DNA from: Rutpela maculata
Lineage: Eukaryota > Arthropoda > Insecta > Coleoptera > Cerambycidae
Length of the DNA stretch: 64,000 nucleotides
Direction of reading: 5' to 3'
Assembly (NCBI GenBank): GCA_936432065.2
Contig: OW386286.2
Coordinates: 17,295,179-17,359,178, forward strand
The notes below the pieces were generated by a model. It was not told the origin of the DNA and ran no database searches. It saw only the letters and a list, made by a program, of their open reading frames with translations. Shown here piece after piece: positions 41,935-54,294 of this stretch (the first letter of the stretch is position 1; each line of letters starts with the position of its first letter). Position numbers and translations under genes: made by a program.

Positions 41935-44120
41935 TATATAAATACTGTGACAGATTGTTTTATAGAACTATTTAACTCTTTATGTAACCATTATATAGCG
42001 ACAAAGTTTTTATGTAGCATAAAAGCTTAGAGAACAATTTAGCTTCTTACACAGTCATTATACAACTACAAAGCTCTCGTAATAGTATAGCCATTATAAA
42101 GCCATACATCTTTTTGGTTAGTTTGGCGGTAATTATACAGATATGTATCATATAGCTGTCTAGAGTGTTTATTGAAAGCAGGTGAATTTCAATATGTTCA
42201 CTAAACAGTCAAGTGGTTTCAAAATATTTCTGTATATTTATTTTAATTGAAATTATGTGAGCACAAATTATTGTCATTGAGCTCTCTGGATTTTCACTAA
42301 CATTTACATTATATATCTGTAACATACTATCAAGTCTGACTTTCACTTTATGATGAAAGTTTCCACTGCGTTTTATTTTTTTCCATGTAGACATCATACT
42401 GATTGTCCTGATGGTATCGAAACTGTATATCGACTAACGTATTTCACATGTTGTAATAAGAACAGTAATGTTTTCCCCCACTTGCACAGTCTTATAAATA
42501 TAACTATTGCAGGTGAAATGCTGCAACGAGAAATTTTCGGCTGTATAAAAGTTCTTTATGCAATCACTGGGTTCCATTAAAACACCTTAATAAAGTATCT
42601 GTATAACCGCTTTATAATTAGTTATGTAAGAATGTTTATATCACTTGGTAATACAACATTAAAAGAGCCACCCACAAATTTTTTGTAACCAACATTAATG
42701 GAATCGTTATAAAATAAAAAGTTTCGCATAATTACTTGAAGCTCTATAAGAGATATATCGTGAACATTTACAAGGGGATAATAGAGCCTTTATAAAATAG
42801 TTTTATAATTATGTTGTAAAAACATCCTTAGGGTGTTTCTATATCACCAAATTGCCACAGAGAGCTAATTAGTTCACAATAATACTTTAATAAAAGAATA
42901 TTTTTTCACCACTATAAAATAATTATACAGCAGTTCAGCTGAATATTAGCGAAGAAAGGCCAGTCTGGTTCTACTGAAAAACTGTATCCACATTTTTTAT
43001 ATTTTTTTACAATTTCCGTGATTTGGCCACAGTTTACCGATCTTAGATATTTAGAATTTACATTAGCTGCATAAGGAACTGAACTTTTAACTCAGATACT
43101 AACTGTGGATAAACATTCGCTTTTTGGACTTGTTGCATAAATAACTATTTAATTCTAAATGATCAATCAAATTATGATTTAATTCTAAATGATAAAATTC
43201 GATATATATTTTTTTGTCTCATATACTTTTCCATGAAAATTTAAATGTTTTTGTTATTCTGAAAACCCCTAAATGCTTTCAAATTTGGTTCACCCTGTAT
43301 TATGTATACAATGTTATTGCATATATTGCATATATAAATAACTTTTACTTATATAAATAACTTTTTGTGTAGCTTTACAAAAATCAATATTAAATACTTT
43401 GCTAACTACTAACCAGTCTTTATGAAATTGACAATTTCTCAATTTTGTATAAAGGACTCCACTCTGTAACTTAATGAGGATTTATTGCATTGGCCTACTT
43501 AATAATTGCATGCCTCTAATTACAATGTCAGAAATAAACGGATTCGTTAAACTGTAAAATGTAGTTAATTATGTCCCTAGTAAGTTAGCTGCTAATCCAA
43601 TAGTAATTAAACTATAATTTTACTTCCTACGGTCATCATAAAAAGTTCATTCACTTGGACAAGTCGGATCAGTTATGTTTTCTTCATAAAGCCAATAGGT
43701 CAATAAGTATTTTAAAATATGTATTATGAATAATAAACAATCAACTGTTATCTGAACAAACACAAGTATTACAATTGTTTCCTCCACTTATTCCTTATCT
43801 GTTTGCCTGTTTGTTCTATATATTTCATGAGAAATATTAATAATAGCCCAAGATAATGATTTAAATGTCTTGAATGAAACTATGAATAATTCTGGCAAGT
43901 TGAAGGCTGGAGTTAAAATATATAAGGATATAACTAATAAGATAATTTTTTTTATAAGAGACACAAATCAAACTTAAAACGTAAATGTTCTGGATTTTAT
44001 AAAACTGATTTAAAACCCTTATAAGAGTACAGGGGCCCACCTAGAGAAAGGCCTACAATGCCTCTTTTTATTCATTAAAGCTTTAAGGTTTTAATGAATT
44101 ATCTAAATATTTACTCGTAG
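41935..44120. other. No gene; partly TATAA-rich repeat-like DNA
   Basis: Up to 42910, shares short motifs with 39600-39900. The rest to 44120 is AT-rich and unremarkable. Confidence 0.35.
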
Positions 44121-44402
44121 AATATACCAGGTGTCCAAAAAGTCTGGAAACTGTCAAATATCTCGAGAAATACACGTTGGATCCAAAAAAAGAAAAAACA
44201 CGTCCTTAATAATTTTAAAAGCGCTATCCAATGATACCAAACCACTGAACTCTACTATATAAATGGGAGGCCAAAATACAACAATTACGGCACAGATTAA
44301 TATATTACAGATTCAAAAAGTGCAGACCATGCGTTGACGCAATAGAGAAATTGATGTCTGTACTTGAACCAAACAGCTGTCTACGGGAGTTATGCGCCGA
44401 CG

Positions 44403-46059
44403 CACAGTGGGGCAAATAGCTCATTTTTTGGACAAGCGATAATTCCCAAGCCTGGAATTAATGAAATTAAAAATTTTTTTTTTTAACTCTTCGTTATAAA
44501 ATTACCTTTAATTCTATCGAGCCCGAATTTTGAAATTTCAAAATTAAAGGACTTAAATTTTGAAAGTAAATTAAAATTTTATCAAAAGATTGTTTAAAAT
44601 TATAAAAAAATGTTACTTGAGGGGTTTTTTTTGGTTTCTAATCTCATTTCTGATCCCCAAATTTTGCGATTCAAAAAACCAAGATAGCGGATCCAATATG
44701 GCGGCCATAATATTTTTTTAAATGAAATGTACATGCACAAACTGTTAAAAATTGTTACTTAGGACTTTCAAGGGTTTCTGATCGAGAATCTGAAATCTAA
44801 ATTACGTAATATCGTAATCCAAAATGGCGAATCCAATATGGCGGCCATAATATATTTTTTAATTGACATGTAAATGCGCAAATTGTTAGGGGTCTTAGAG
44901 ATTGCTGATCATGAACCTGAAGTCCAAATTACGTAATATCGAAATCCAAGGTGGCGGATCCAATATGGTGTCCGTAAGTTGAAGAAGAATGACAAATCAA
45001 GAAGGAAACTGTTAAAATTTGTTTTTCGGGGGTTTCGCAGTTTGCTAATCTCGTTTCGGATATTAAAATTTCGATATTTTGCAAACCAGATAATTAAATT
45101 CAATATGGCTGCCATAAATTTTTAAAAAATTATGATGTACATGTGAAAATAGTTAGAAATTGTTACTTGCAGGTTTTTGCGATTGCTGACTACGCATTCG
45201 TAATTTCGAATTCTAAGATGGCAGATTCGAATATGCCATCTTATAAAAAAATGAGATAACCAATCAAAAATGTTGACATCTTTAAACCTAATTTTTAATA
45301 ATTTGCGTATGTACATTTCATTTAAAAAGATATTATGGCCGCCATATTGAATCCGCCATCTTGGATTACGATATTACGTAATTTAGACTTCATATTCATG
45401 GTCAGAAACCCTTAAAAGCCCTAAGTAACAATTTTTATCAATTTGCTCATGTACATCTCATTTAAAAATATATTATGGCCGCCATATTGGATCCGACATC
45501 TTGGATTTCGATATTACGTAATTTGGTCTTCAGATTCGTGATCAGCAATCTCTAAAATCCCCAAGTAACAATTTTTAACAATTTGCGCATTTACATGTCA
45601 ATTAAAAAAATATTATGGCCGCCATATTGGATTCGCCAATTTAGATTACGATATTACGTAATTTAGATTTCAGATTCTCGATCAGAAACCCTTAAAAGTC
45701 CTAAGTAACAATTTTTAACAGTTTGTGCATGTATATTTCATTTAAAAAAATATTATGGCCGCCATATTGGATCCGCTATCTTGGTTTTTTGAATCGCAAA
45801 ATTCGGGGATCAGAAATGAGATTAGAAACCAAAAAAACCCCCCAAGTGACAATTTTTTATAATTTTAAACAATCTTTTGATAAAATTTTAATTTACTTTC
45901 AAAATTTAAGTCCTTTAATTTTGAAATTTTAAAATTCGGGCTCGATAGAATTAAAGGCAATTTTATAACGAAGAGTTTAAAAAAAAAAAAATTAATTTCA
46001 TTAATTCCAGGCTTGGGAATTATCGCTTGTCCAAAAAATGAGCTATTTGCCCCACTGTG
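44403..46059. mobile_element. 1.66-kb Transib-like foldback element
   Basis: The termini are exact inverses beginning CACAGTGGGGCAAATAGCTC. They are flanked by a perfect 5-bp CGACG on both sides (44398-44402 and 46060-46064). A CACWRTG start and a GC-rich 5-bp duplication are the signature of Transib transposons, relatives of the RAG recombinase. The first seven bases equal the RAG signal heptamer. Both arms run about 800 bp to a centre near 45240. Within them a ~130-bp unit is reiterated, each with 'atggcggccat' and 'attacgtaat' palindromes. No transposase frame exists, so mobilisation would require a source element elsewhere. Confidence 0.8.
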
Positions 46060-46218
46060 CGACGCCAGGCTGATGCAATTCTGTGTTTTATTTGTTTCCC
46101 AGAGATTCTGTAGCGTAAGTTTTGGATTAGATGCAATTTCCAGAGTCGGTGTTATTCTTTGTTTATTCTGTCGTTTGTGTAAAGTTGTTAAAAATTGATT
46201 ATTTTGTGTAATATTTTG

Positions 46219-46556
46219 CAGGCGCGGATTTATGGGGGGGGGTAACGGGGTAATTACCCCCCCCCCCCAAGATTCTGTAAATCATCAACTTTTGTTTTAA
46301 AATGTTATGATTTTTGTTAATTTTGGGAAGAAATTTTTTTTTAACAGGGTAATTACTCCCTTCCCAAGAAACTTTCATTTTAAAATTTTATTTTTTAGGA
46401 TGAAAAAAGTTTTTCGGATTTTTGCCCCCTGCTCTTCAAAAAAAATTTCGGGATAAAATTTTTTTTTTTTCGGATTTACCCCCCCCCCTCTGCTCATCAA
46501 AAAATTTTGGGTTCAGTGTTACCTCCCCCCAAGCTCAAGGTCCAGATCCGCCCTTG
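46219..46556. mobile_element. hAT-like MITE with homopolymer-rich interior
   Basis: Ends CAGGCGCGGATTTATGG and the inverse of CAAGGGCGGATCTGGAC. The 7-bp tattttg flanks both sides (46212-46218, 46557-46563). The interior has long G and C runs. CA(R)GG start and size suit hAT, although 7 rather than 8 duplicated bases are visible. Confidence 0.6.
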
Positions 46557-46890
46557 TATTTTGTGACTGTTACAAACAGAGTTAATTGAGACAATATGGT
46601 GTAATCTTGTATGGTACTGTGTTGCAAGAATCGGGGCAAAGTCCCGGGTTTTAAATAGTTGCAGTAACAATAAGACCGGTTCTGAAATATTTTGTAGTGC
46701 GATTGCGCTCCTCCTGCAGGTCGCCAGTCGCCATACTTGCGCGAGGTTCAATTTGACGTAAAAATTGGTATGGATATTGACCTTCCATTTAAATAGTAGA
46801 GTTCAGTGTACCAAACGCGACCCACCACTTGGGGTGGGGCGGGGGGCAACTTTAAAATCTTAAATCTATTTTTTTATTGCAGAGTCGGAT

Positions 46891-47339
46891 TCTACGGCAA
46901 AAATTACGTCAAGATGGCGTTGTAATCGCAAAAATATTTTTTCTCGTAATTTCAAAAAAATTCTACGGAAGAATGAAAAATAATAAAGTACGAGTTCATT
47001 TTCTTGAAAAAGCCATTCAATCTGTGGGATACCACGCCCTCGTACGGGGCGCGGTCGCGGTTGAGTGCTAATAAATGGATTTTGATGAAACCTTGTGCAA
47101 TGTGTTTGTAATGACGTTAATAAAAAAGTTGAAAAAAAGATTAGAGTAGGAAATGATTGGAAGAGGTAGAAAACACCCATTTTATCACGGGTTCTGTAAC
47201 TTGTAGAATTAGGTCAAAAATCAAAAAAAAAAAAATGTATTTACCTTTTTTGGCCCAAAATAAGATGTTTTTACTCTTGTGAATTTTTTCGAAAAATGCA
47301 TATTTTTCGAGATATGGCAACTCGAAAATTCCAAAAAGT
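46891..47339. other. No gene seen
   Basis: Contains a small GC-rich spot near 47040. Open frames of about 100 codons on either strand show no family features. Confidence 0.4.
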
Positions 47340-47628
47340 GGGGAGGGGAAATGTAAAAGTTAAAATAAAAGACTTTTTTTATTTGCAACTTTTCTGTAAA
47401 GTACGTGTTCACCAAGTTATTCCGGAAAAACATGAAAAACTACCCCTTTCTTTGAAATTGTAGCACTTTAAAAATATATAGTTTAAAATTTTGGAAAACT
47501 TCAAACGTATATATTCAGGTCTTATAAACATTTTTTGTCTCTTGAAATTTTTTGTAACTTGCTAATTTTCCGAGTTACAGGCAATTTTTCACGATAAATA
47601 ATGTACTACATTTTTGCACATTAAAAAA

Positions 47629-48311
47629 CCGCTGCCCAAGGAATCACTACTTCCACATCCGAATTTTCTATCCAAGTCACACAACGAAAAAATTTTGTAT
47701 CTGGAAATAATTGTTTATGGAACTTTAATAATATAATATTTGAAATCCTCTACCTCAAAAACCCATAAAACGATACCCCACATCGGTAGTAGGGTGGGGG
47801 TGGTGACAGGCGGTGGGAGTGGGGGTGGATAAAGTAAAAAAATATTTTGAGGTTTCTGGCTCTTGTACACTCACTAAATCACATTTTTTTTTCATCCCCT
47901 TTAATAATGGGGTGGGGGTGGTAATGGGGGGTGGCTAATGCCAAAATTTTTTTTGAGACCTTAGCTTCTCTTGTCTATACTAAATATCAATTTTATGAAC
48001 TCTTACCTGCTTGATTTACCTATTTACTCCAAATTTACCTCAATTTACCCCCCAACCCTTCGACGGAACAAGATGAAAATATAATCTAGTTCTAGATCTC
48101 GTTAAAGTACATATGTGTACCAAATTTCAAGTCAATATCTCAAACGGTTCCAGAGTAAACGTGCGCACAAAAAAAGTTACAGACCGACAGACAGACAGAA
48201 ACTTTCTTTTCGCTCAAACTTGAAATCTCGACGTTTCATGATATTCTAAGTCTATTTGAACAATAAAAATTTTTAAAAATTTTTTTGTCGTTACTATACT
48301 TCCACTGGATG
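47629..48311 (+). repeat. 0.65-kb dispersed repeat, copy 1
   Basis: Starts CCGCTGCCCAAGGAATCACT and passes through 'cccataaaacgataccccac', GT-rich and C-rich runs, 'cccttcgacggaacaagatg' and 'gttacagac' with (ACAG)n. It ends 'tttgtcgttactatacttcc' then 'actggatg'. The end 'cttccac-tggatgtggaag' is partly palindromic. No coding potential. Confidence 0.8.
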
Positions 48312-48633
48312 CAGGCCTGTAGCTAGAAAGTGCTTTCAGGGCGGGCCCGTAAAAAAGTCCGAAAAATTTTTTAAGGAGGCAGAAATCCAAAAAAATTTTT
48401 TGGTGAGCGGGGGTAGAAATCCAAAAAAAATTTTTTTGTCCGAAAAATTTTTTAATTAGAAAAATCCAAAAAAAAACTTTTTAATCCGAAAAAATTAAAA
48501 AATTTTCACCCAATCTCTTTCAAAATATTAAAAAGACAGTTAAAATTGCCCCCATTACGATCACTGTAGGTCGGGTGAAACTTATTCCAGGATGGGCAAT
48601 GCCCGTCCTGGCTCCCCCCTAGCTACAGGCCTG
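48312..48633. mobile_element. hAT-like MITE (CAGGCCTGTA family) with perfect TSD
   Basis: Perfect 15-bp inverted ends CAGGCCTGTAGCTAG / CTAGCTACAGGCCTG, and a perfect 8-bp duplication actggatg (48304-48311 and 48634-48641). It is inserted precisely in the end of repeat copy 1. Same family as 38151-39061 but a third of its length. Confidence 0.9.
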
Positions 48634-48703
48634 ACTGGATGTGGAAGTAAAATACAAGAAAATTCGAAAAATGAGCGTGATTTGTAATATTATTATAAAA
48701 AAA

Positions 48704-49357
48704 CCGCTGCCCAAGGAATCACTACTTCCTCATCCAGATTTTCTATCCAAGTCACTCACAACGAAAAAGATTTGTATGTGAAAATAATTGTTTATGGAAT
48801 TTTAATAATATAATATTTGAAATCCTCTACCCCAAAAACCCATAAAACGATACCCCACATCAGTAGTGGGGTGGGGGTGGTGGTGGGGGTGGATGAAGTA
48901 AAAAAATATTTTGAAGTTTCTGGTTTTTGTATAAAAACTAAATCAAAATTTTTTTTCATCCCCTTTAATGGGGGTGGCTAATGCCAAAATTTTTTTTGAG
49001 ACCTCAGCTTCTCTTGTATATACTAAATACCAATTTTATGCACTCTTACCTGCTTGATTTACGTATTTACCCCAAATTTACCCCAATTTACCCCCCAACC
49101 CTTCGACGGAACAAGATGAAAATATAATCTAGTTCTAGATCTCGTTAAAGTACATATGTATACCAAATTTCAAGTCAATATCTTAAACGGTTCCAGAGTA
49201 AACGTGCGCACAAAAAAGTTACAGACAGACAGACAGAAAATTTTTTTCGCTCAAACTTAAAATATCGACGTTTCGTGACATTCTAAACCTATTTGAACAA
49301 TAAAAATTTTTAAAAATTTTTTTGTCGTTACTATACTTCGACTGGATGTGGAAGTAA
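48704..49357 (+). repeat. 0.65-kb dispersed repeat, copy 2
   Basis: Same orientation and layout as copy 1, about 1.07 kb downstream. Ends '...ctatacttcgactggatgtg'. Slightly shorter in the G-rich section. Confidence 0.8.
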
Positions 49358-49889
49358 AATATGAAACCTACATAGTTATACCATTTTTAAAGGTTCAGTA
49401 TAATTTTTAAATCTAAAATTTAAAAAGGCTTTCAAAAGATGTACATTATTTATGGTGAAAAACTACCTGTAACTCGGAAAATTAGCAAGTTACAAAAAAA
49501 TTCCAAGAGACAAAGAATATTTAGGCCTCAATGCATGTCTGAATTTTTTCAAATTTTTAAATTACGTATTTTTAAAGCGCTACAATTTCAAATACTCGGT
49601 AAAAACGAACTTTACAGAAAAGTTGCAAGTAAAAAAAAGTCGATGATACATTCACCTGAATTTTTCAGATTTTTTTTTCAACTTTTACATTTCCCCTCCC
49701 CTTTTTTTTTTCTCCCCTCCGCTCATCAATTATTGAATTAAAGTGCGGAGGCCCGCCAGAGATGTTGACAAATTTTTTTTTTTCGCATTTCTATCCCTCG
49801 TTGACCGGACTATATTTCGATATCCCAACAGGTCGAGTAAGTTGCTTAAAATTTTCCTGTTTTTATTAAAAAAAAAAGAATTTTTAATT

Positions 49890-51480
49890 TTTTTGTAAAG
49901 AACCCCCACAAACCTTATTAAATTTGGATATGTTGTAGTTTTTGCTTTTCTGAGCAAAAGTTCTCATGGGCACAAGTCTCGGCTATGACTGCTTTTCAAG
50001 TTATGAGGGCTTGAACGTCACAATAAGCATAAAGAATTTGGCGGAGTGAAGATAGCAATCTTTTTAGCAATCCTCCATATTTTTCTTCTTTCTTTTACGT
50101 CGTATAAATTATTTTCAGAGAAAAAATAACTTTGTATATATATTTCAAGAAAACATAACAAAATCCGATATAGATAGAGGCTGACGGGGTAGCAGTTCAC
50201 AAAAAGTGAAATATCCTTTTTGTAACTTTTTTAAATATCGTTTGCGCATTAACCATTTTCGGTTGAATAACAGCTAATACATATGTTTAAAGAAAACTCA
50301 ACAAAATCCGATATAGGTAGGGACTGACTGGGCAGCAATTCACAAAAACTAAAATATTCTTTTTGTAACTTTTCCGGTTTTTATTTTCAAAAAACCGTAC
50401 TTTGACATTAAAAATCGGAGTTTACTCGAAATCTACGCTGTAGGAAATTTCTTAAATTGAAAATTCGGTTTCAGCACACAAAAATACTTATGGCATGATA
50501 GGTTTAGTTATAAAAAGTTATAAAATAGTAGATTGTAATACAAGTGTGGCAAAGGCTTCATTGAAAGTAGGAACACGAGCGCAGCGAGTGTTCCTATCAT
50601 ACGAGTTTTGCAATGAAGCTTGCCACACGTGTGTTACATACTAGTTTTTCTACGGTTGTGAAGTTATTTCCTTTTTCAAAGTCTTTCCAAAATTATAAAT
50701 TTGCTGCTTGTCAGATTTTATTTAAAGTGACATTTTCCGCTGTCATTCTGAAGTAAGAAAATTTGACTTTGTAATTGCAATTCATGTGTAATTAATGTAC
50801 ATTTATAGAATTTAATTGTTACTATCAGTAAGTAATATAAAATTATTTAAGGTAAACACACTATTTTATTCCGGTGCGTGAAGATGTAATCAAGGCGTGT
50901 GGCAAATTCTTTGCCGCACGGCGGCGTGCGGCAAAGTGATATTTTTTGCAGTCATTTTGAAGTTAGAAAATTTGTCTTTCAGCACAATCGTAGAAAAAGA
51001 AAATTTTAGTTTTTGTGAATTGCTACCCCGTCATTCCCTGCGTATGTCCTATATCGAATTTTGTTGTGTTTGTTTAAAGTTATAATTAATTTTCCACCAA
51101 AAGTGCACAGACGATATTAAAAAAGTTACAAAAAGAATATTTTACATTTTGTGGATTGCTACCCCGTCAGCCCTTATCTATATCTGTTTTTGTTCTGTTT
51201 TCTTGAAATATATGTACAAAGCTATTTTTCCACTGAAAATAATTTATACAACGTAAAAGAAAGAAAAATACGGAGGATTGCTAAAAAGATTACTATCTTC
51301 ACTCCGCCAAATTTTTATGCTTATTGTGGCGTTCAAGAACTCATCTGAAAAGCAGCCATAACCGATACTTGTGCTCATGAGAACTTTTACTCAGAAAAGC
51401 AAGAACTACAACATATCCAAATTTCAGAAAATTCGACTGAGAGCCACTTTCCATAAGATTTGTGGGGGGTCCTTTGAAAG
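49890..51480. mobile_element. ~1.6-kb foldback element
   Basis: Arms 49890-50420 and 51000-51480 pair imperfectly: 'atttggatatgttgtagttt' against 'aactacaacatatccaaatt', 'tttggcggagtgaagatag' against 'ctatcttcactccgccaaa', and 'gacggggtagcagttcac' against its partner. The central part holds another hairpin at 50547-50650 ('tgtggcaaaggcttcattg' facing 'caatgaagcttgccaca'). No transposase, and no target duplication was resolved. Confidence 0.75.
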
Positions 51481-52077
51481 GAAGAAACTGTTAATGAAAT
51501 TGATATAATTTCAAGGATAGATTTATGACTTTGACCAAGAACAACTGTCTGTTTGGGCTAGAATTCCTTGATAATAAAGTACTTATGGTTAATCATGTGA
51601 CATTATAAAATTATTTATATTAATTATGAAATATTTGTAAACAAAACTGATTTCTAAAAATAGATTTAACATATAACTTTACTACCTATATTATCTAATA
51701 TTTTGTTTTTAAAAATGGTGTTTGACTTATCTAAGTAAATATAAATATTTAATTTCTTCGAATTGTATTGGAATATCATTTATTGTCTTTTCATTACTAT
51801 TTGCTATGAAATAAAAACATAAAAGTTCCATTACTTTAAATTTGAAAATGCTATTCGTCCACAATTTTTCAGGGATCGTAAATGATTTTCCTTGTTTTCT
51901 ACCTAGGTACGTAATTTATGACTGACAGGTAGGTACTTTAAATGATATTTACACTTAATATTATATATATAATGATTTACAGTATCTTAAAGGAATGCGT
52001 ACAATGGAATAAATGTTTATTTTAATTTGCATATTTGAATAAAAAATGTGTTGTAATTTCCTGAAAATGGTAAAAAT
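51481..52077. other. No gene seen
   Basis: AT-rich. Confidence 0.4.
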
Positions 52078-52376
52078 AAAGGACCCCGCATCATTAGCAT
52101 TGGAAAAATCATTTCGGTGGAATTTTCTTCAAACTTTGGGAATAGGAAGGGCTTTCGAACAAAAAATGTCATATGAAAAAATTGATTTAATGCCTTCCCT
52201 GTAGAATTACAGTGACTAGAGTTAAAAATCTTTGAAAACATTAAAAACCATTCATGCATTAAATCAATTTTTTCATATGACATTTTTTGTTCGGAAGCCC
52301 TTGAACTATCTATTCCCAAAGATTGACGAACATTCCACCGAAATGATTTTTCCAATACTAATGGTGCGAAGTCCTT
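52078..52376. repeat. 300-bp palindrome
   Basis: Arms 52078-52193 and 52256-52376 are imperfect inverses ('gaaaaaattgatttaatgc' facing 'gcattaaatcaattttttc', 'tcatttcggtggaat' facing 'attccaccgaaatga'), with a loop of about 60 bases. Open frames on both strands are by-products of the symmetry. Confidence 0.8.
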
Positions 52377-52865
52377 TAACATATTTTAAAATTACCAGTA
52401 TGTTAAAAGGAATGTGGCAACTTTTTAATAGTTCTTCTTGTTCGCAAGGTGATCCATATATTATTCTAGTTGGTCTCCCTTTGCTGTATGGTATGTCTGA
52501 TAGCATCAGGCCTTCTGCTACCGTTGCCTGTTCTCACCAAAGTTCTTTTCCATCAGCTTGTTGGTTACATCGCTTTAGAAGGCGTCCTTTCTCCGCATAC
52601 CATCTGGTTTTTCCTGAACATTAACTAGAGAGAGGATCATATATGTCCTCTTTCTGATTGATGTGACCAAGGAATGATGAGGTGTTGGAGAGTCGTTCTG
52701 AGGGGCATATTTCATGAAAAATCGAGCTGTTGGTGCGATGAACTATCCGGGGAAAGCGTAACAAATATCCACATCTCAAAGGTATCGATACGTCGCACAG
52801 TGTGTCGAAAGTCGATTATAGTGAACATTGGTCTGTAACATTAAACTTATTGAATATTTGCGAAA
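52377..52865. other. No gene seen; lead-in to RT fragment
   Basis: Less AT-rich than its surroundings. No frame with family similarity was recognised, but part may belong to the LINE fragment that follows. Confidence 0.35.
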
Positions 52866-53036
52866 GTAAAACACGGAGTTCCGCAAGGCACTGCCCTCGG
52901 ACCACTTTTGTCTTCAATTTTCATCAATGACTTTACAAAGAGACTAGTTCTCTTTAATATTCTGTTTGCTGATGACACCATGCTGAAATTGGATAATGAA
53001 CATAAAAGAATGTGCAGACAAAATTTTAATTGGTAG
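52866..53036 (+). pseudogene. Reverse transcriptase fragment of a LINE
   Basis: One frame reads VKHGVPQGTALGPLLSSIFI and NDFTKRLVLFNILFADDTML before a stop at 53034-53036. GVPQG and FADDT are the two central RT motifs. The usual ~20-residue spacer between them is shortened. Only about 56 residues remain; no other domain was found on either side. Confidence 0.7.
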
Positions 53037-53289
53037 ATAGTAGCTTAATTTTTTTTCTGAATAATGTATTTAACACTTTTAAAAATCTAGAAGTACAGTT
53101 CTTTATCAAAATCAACACATTATTATTTATTACTAATTGAAATAAACAATTAAAATAATATCATATGAATTTGATTTCGTTCATTTTTATTATGTCTTTC
53201 CAGTTCAAAATTTGTGATGAAATTTTATCGCACTTCCTATTATCCTATCAAGCTGAAATTTTGCACACTTGTATAGGTCATAATGCAAT

Positions 53290-53535
53290 TTTATTAAAAA
53301 AAAGCTTGAAAAATCAAAATGGCGACTACAAGATGGCGCCATTTTTCTTCATTTATGGTCCGATACGACTGAAACTCGATATCTGGGGGTTTTCGGGATC
53401 TTGATTACGATTTTTTGATGAAAATTGAAAAACAGAAATGGCGATGCCAAGATGGCGGACCGTTTTTTAAAATTTATGATCCGATACTACTGAAAATCGA
53501 TATCTGGGGGTTTTCGGGGACGCAGATTATGATTT
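53290..53535 (+). repeat. Two tandem ~121-bp units
   Basis: 'cgatatctgggggttttcgg' occurs at about 53378 and 53499. Each unit also has an 'aaatggcga...aagatggc' block and 'atttatg.tccgatac.actg'. Confidence 0.75.
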
Positions 53536-53630
53536 TTCTTATCAAAATTGAGAAATCACACAAATTTGTGGCAGACAAAGGAAAAGCCTTTGAAGAACAT
53601 GAAAATTTCCATGATTTTTTTTTGTCTATT

Positions 53631-53880
53631 ATTTCGTATTTAAGTTGAGACTATGGTTTTATTCTTAAGTGTAAATGGCAGACGGTCTTATAATAACCAA
53701 TGTATGAAGAATTATATGAAAGAGCGCAAAAATAAAATAAGCCTGTGCAAGATATTTGGCACCGACCTACTTTATTTTTGGGCGGCTCTTTTATATAATT
53801 TTTCATATGATGGTTATTATAAAACCGTCTGCCATTTGTACCTTGAGATTAAAACCATATTCTCAACTTAAATACGAAAT
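53631..53880. repeat. 250-bp palindrome
   Basis: Begins 'atttcgtatttaagttgaga' and ends in its exact reverse complement. The arms (about 110 bp) pair through 'aatggcagacgg' and 'ttataataacc', and meet near 53755. Confidence 0.8.
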
Positions 53881-54294
53881 AGCAAACAAAAAAACTCACG
53901 GAAATTTTCATATGTTTTTTTACAATGTTTTTTGTTACTTTTTATATGATGGTCATGCTCGACTCGTCTGCCATTTTACATAGCAACATTTTATAACGTT
54001 AACTTCATGTTGGAATTCATTTTTTATAGATTAGTATCACGGAAAAATCACTGAAATTTCCATGCAGCTTTCCCGCAGAAAACCCAACTCGGTAAGGTGC
54101 AAACCACCTGCCAATTTGTTTACCGACTATTTATAATAAAAACTTGTGTACTTTCCATTGGCAGACACGAAAAAAACGCAGAAATACTTTTTTTTTTTAC
54201 AAGGTCATCCTATTTTTTCAAACCTTTCGATACTTGCTAATCTCTTGCCATTCTTTTACGTATTTTCTTTTCAATAACTTTATTTTCATATAGG
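53881..54294. other. No gene seen
   Basis: AT-rich. A further 'gtctgccatttta' near 53970 echoes the adjoining palindrome. Confidence 0.35.

Larger units (their letters stand above)
44126..46890. repeat. Outer inverted repeat around the Transib-like element
   Basis: 44245-44300 ('gaactctactatataaatgg' and 'gaggccaaaat') is mirrored at 46755-46825 ('ccatttaaatagtagagttc'). The arms are short and diverged. They suggest an older TIR element that later received the foldback at 44403 and the MITE at 46219. Confidence 0.45.
47340..49700. repeat. Inverted repeat (~270-bp arms) enclosing two tandem repeat copies
   Basis: 47340-47610 and 49438-49700 are imperfect reverse complements ('ttgtaacttgctaattttcc' with 'gagttacagg', against 'cctgtaactcggaaaattag'; also 'gcaacttttctgtaaagt'). 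Between the arms lie two copies of the 0.65-kb repeat in the same orientation plus a nested hAT-like MITE. The whole may be one composite element. Confidence 0.65.

Noticed and set aside
50547..50650. Hairpin as a microRNA precursor
   Set aside because: It lies inside a foldback transposon-like element, so the structure is explained by the repeat. No conserved mature sequence is recognised.
52017..52624. Overlapping ~125-codon frames on both strands
   Set aside because: They arise from the 300-bp palindrome, which reads alike on both strands.
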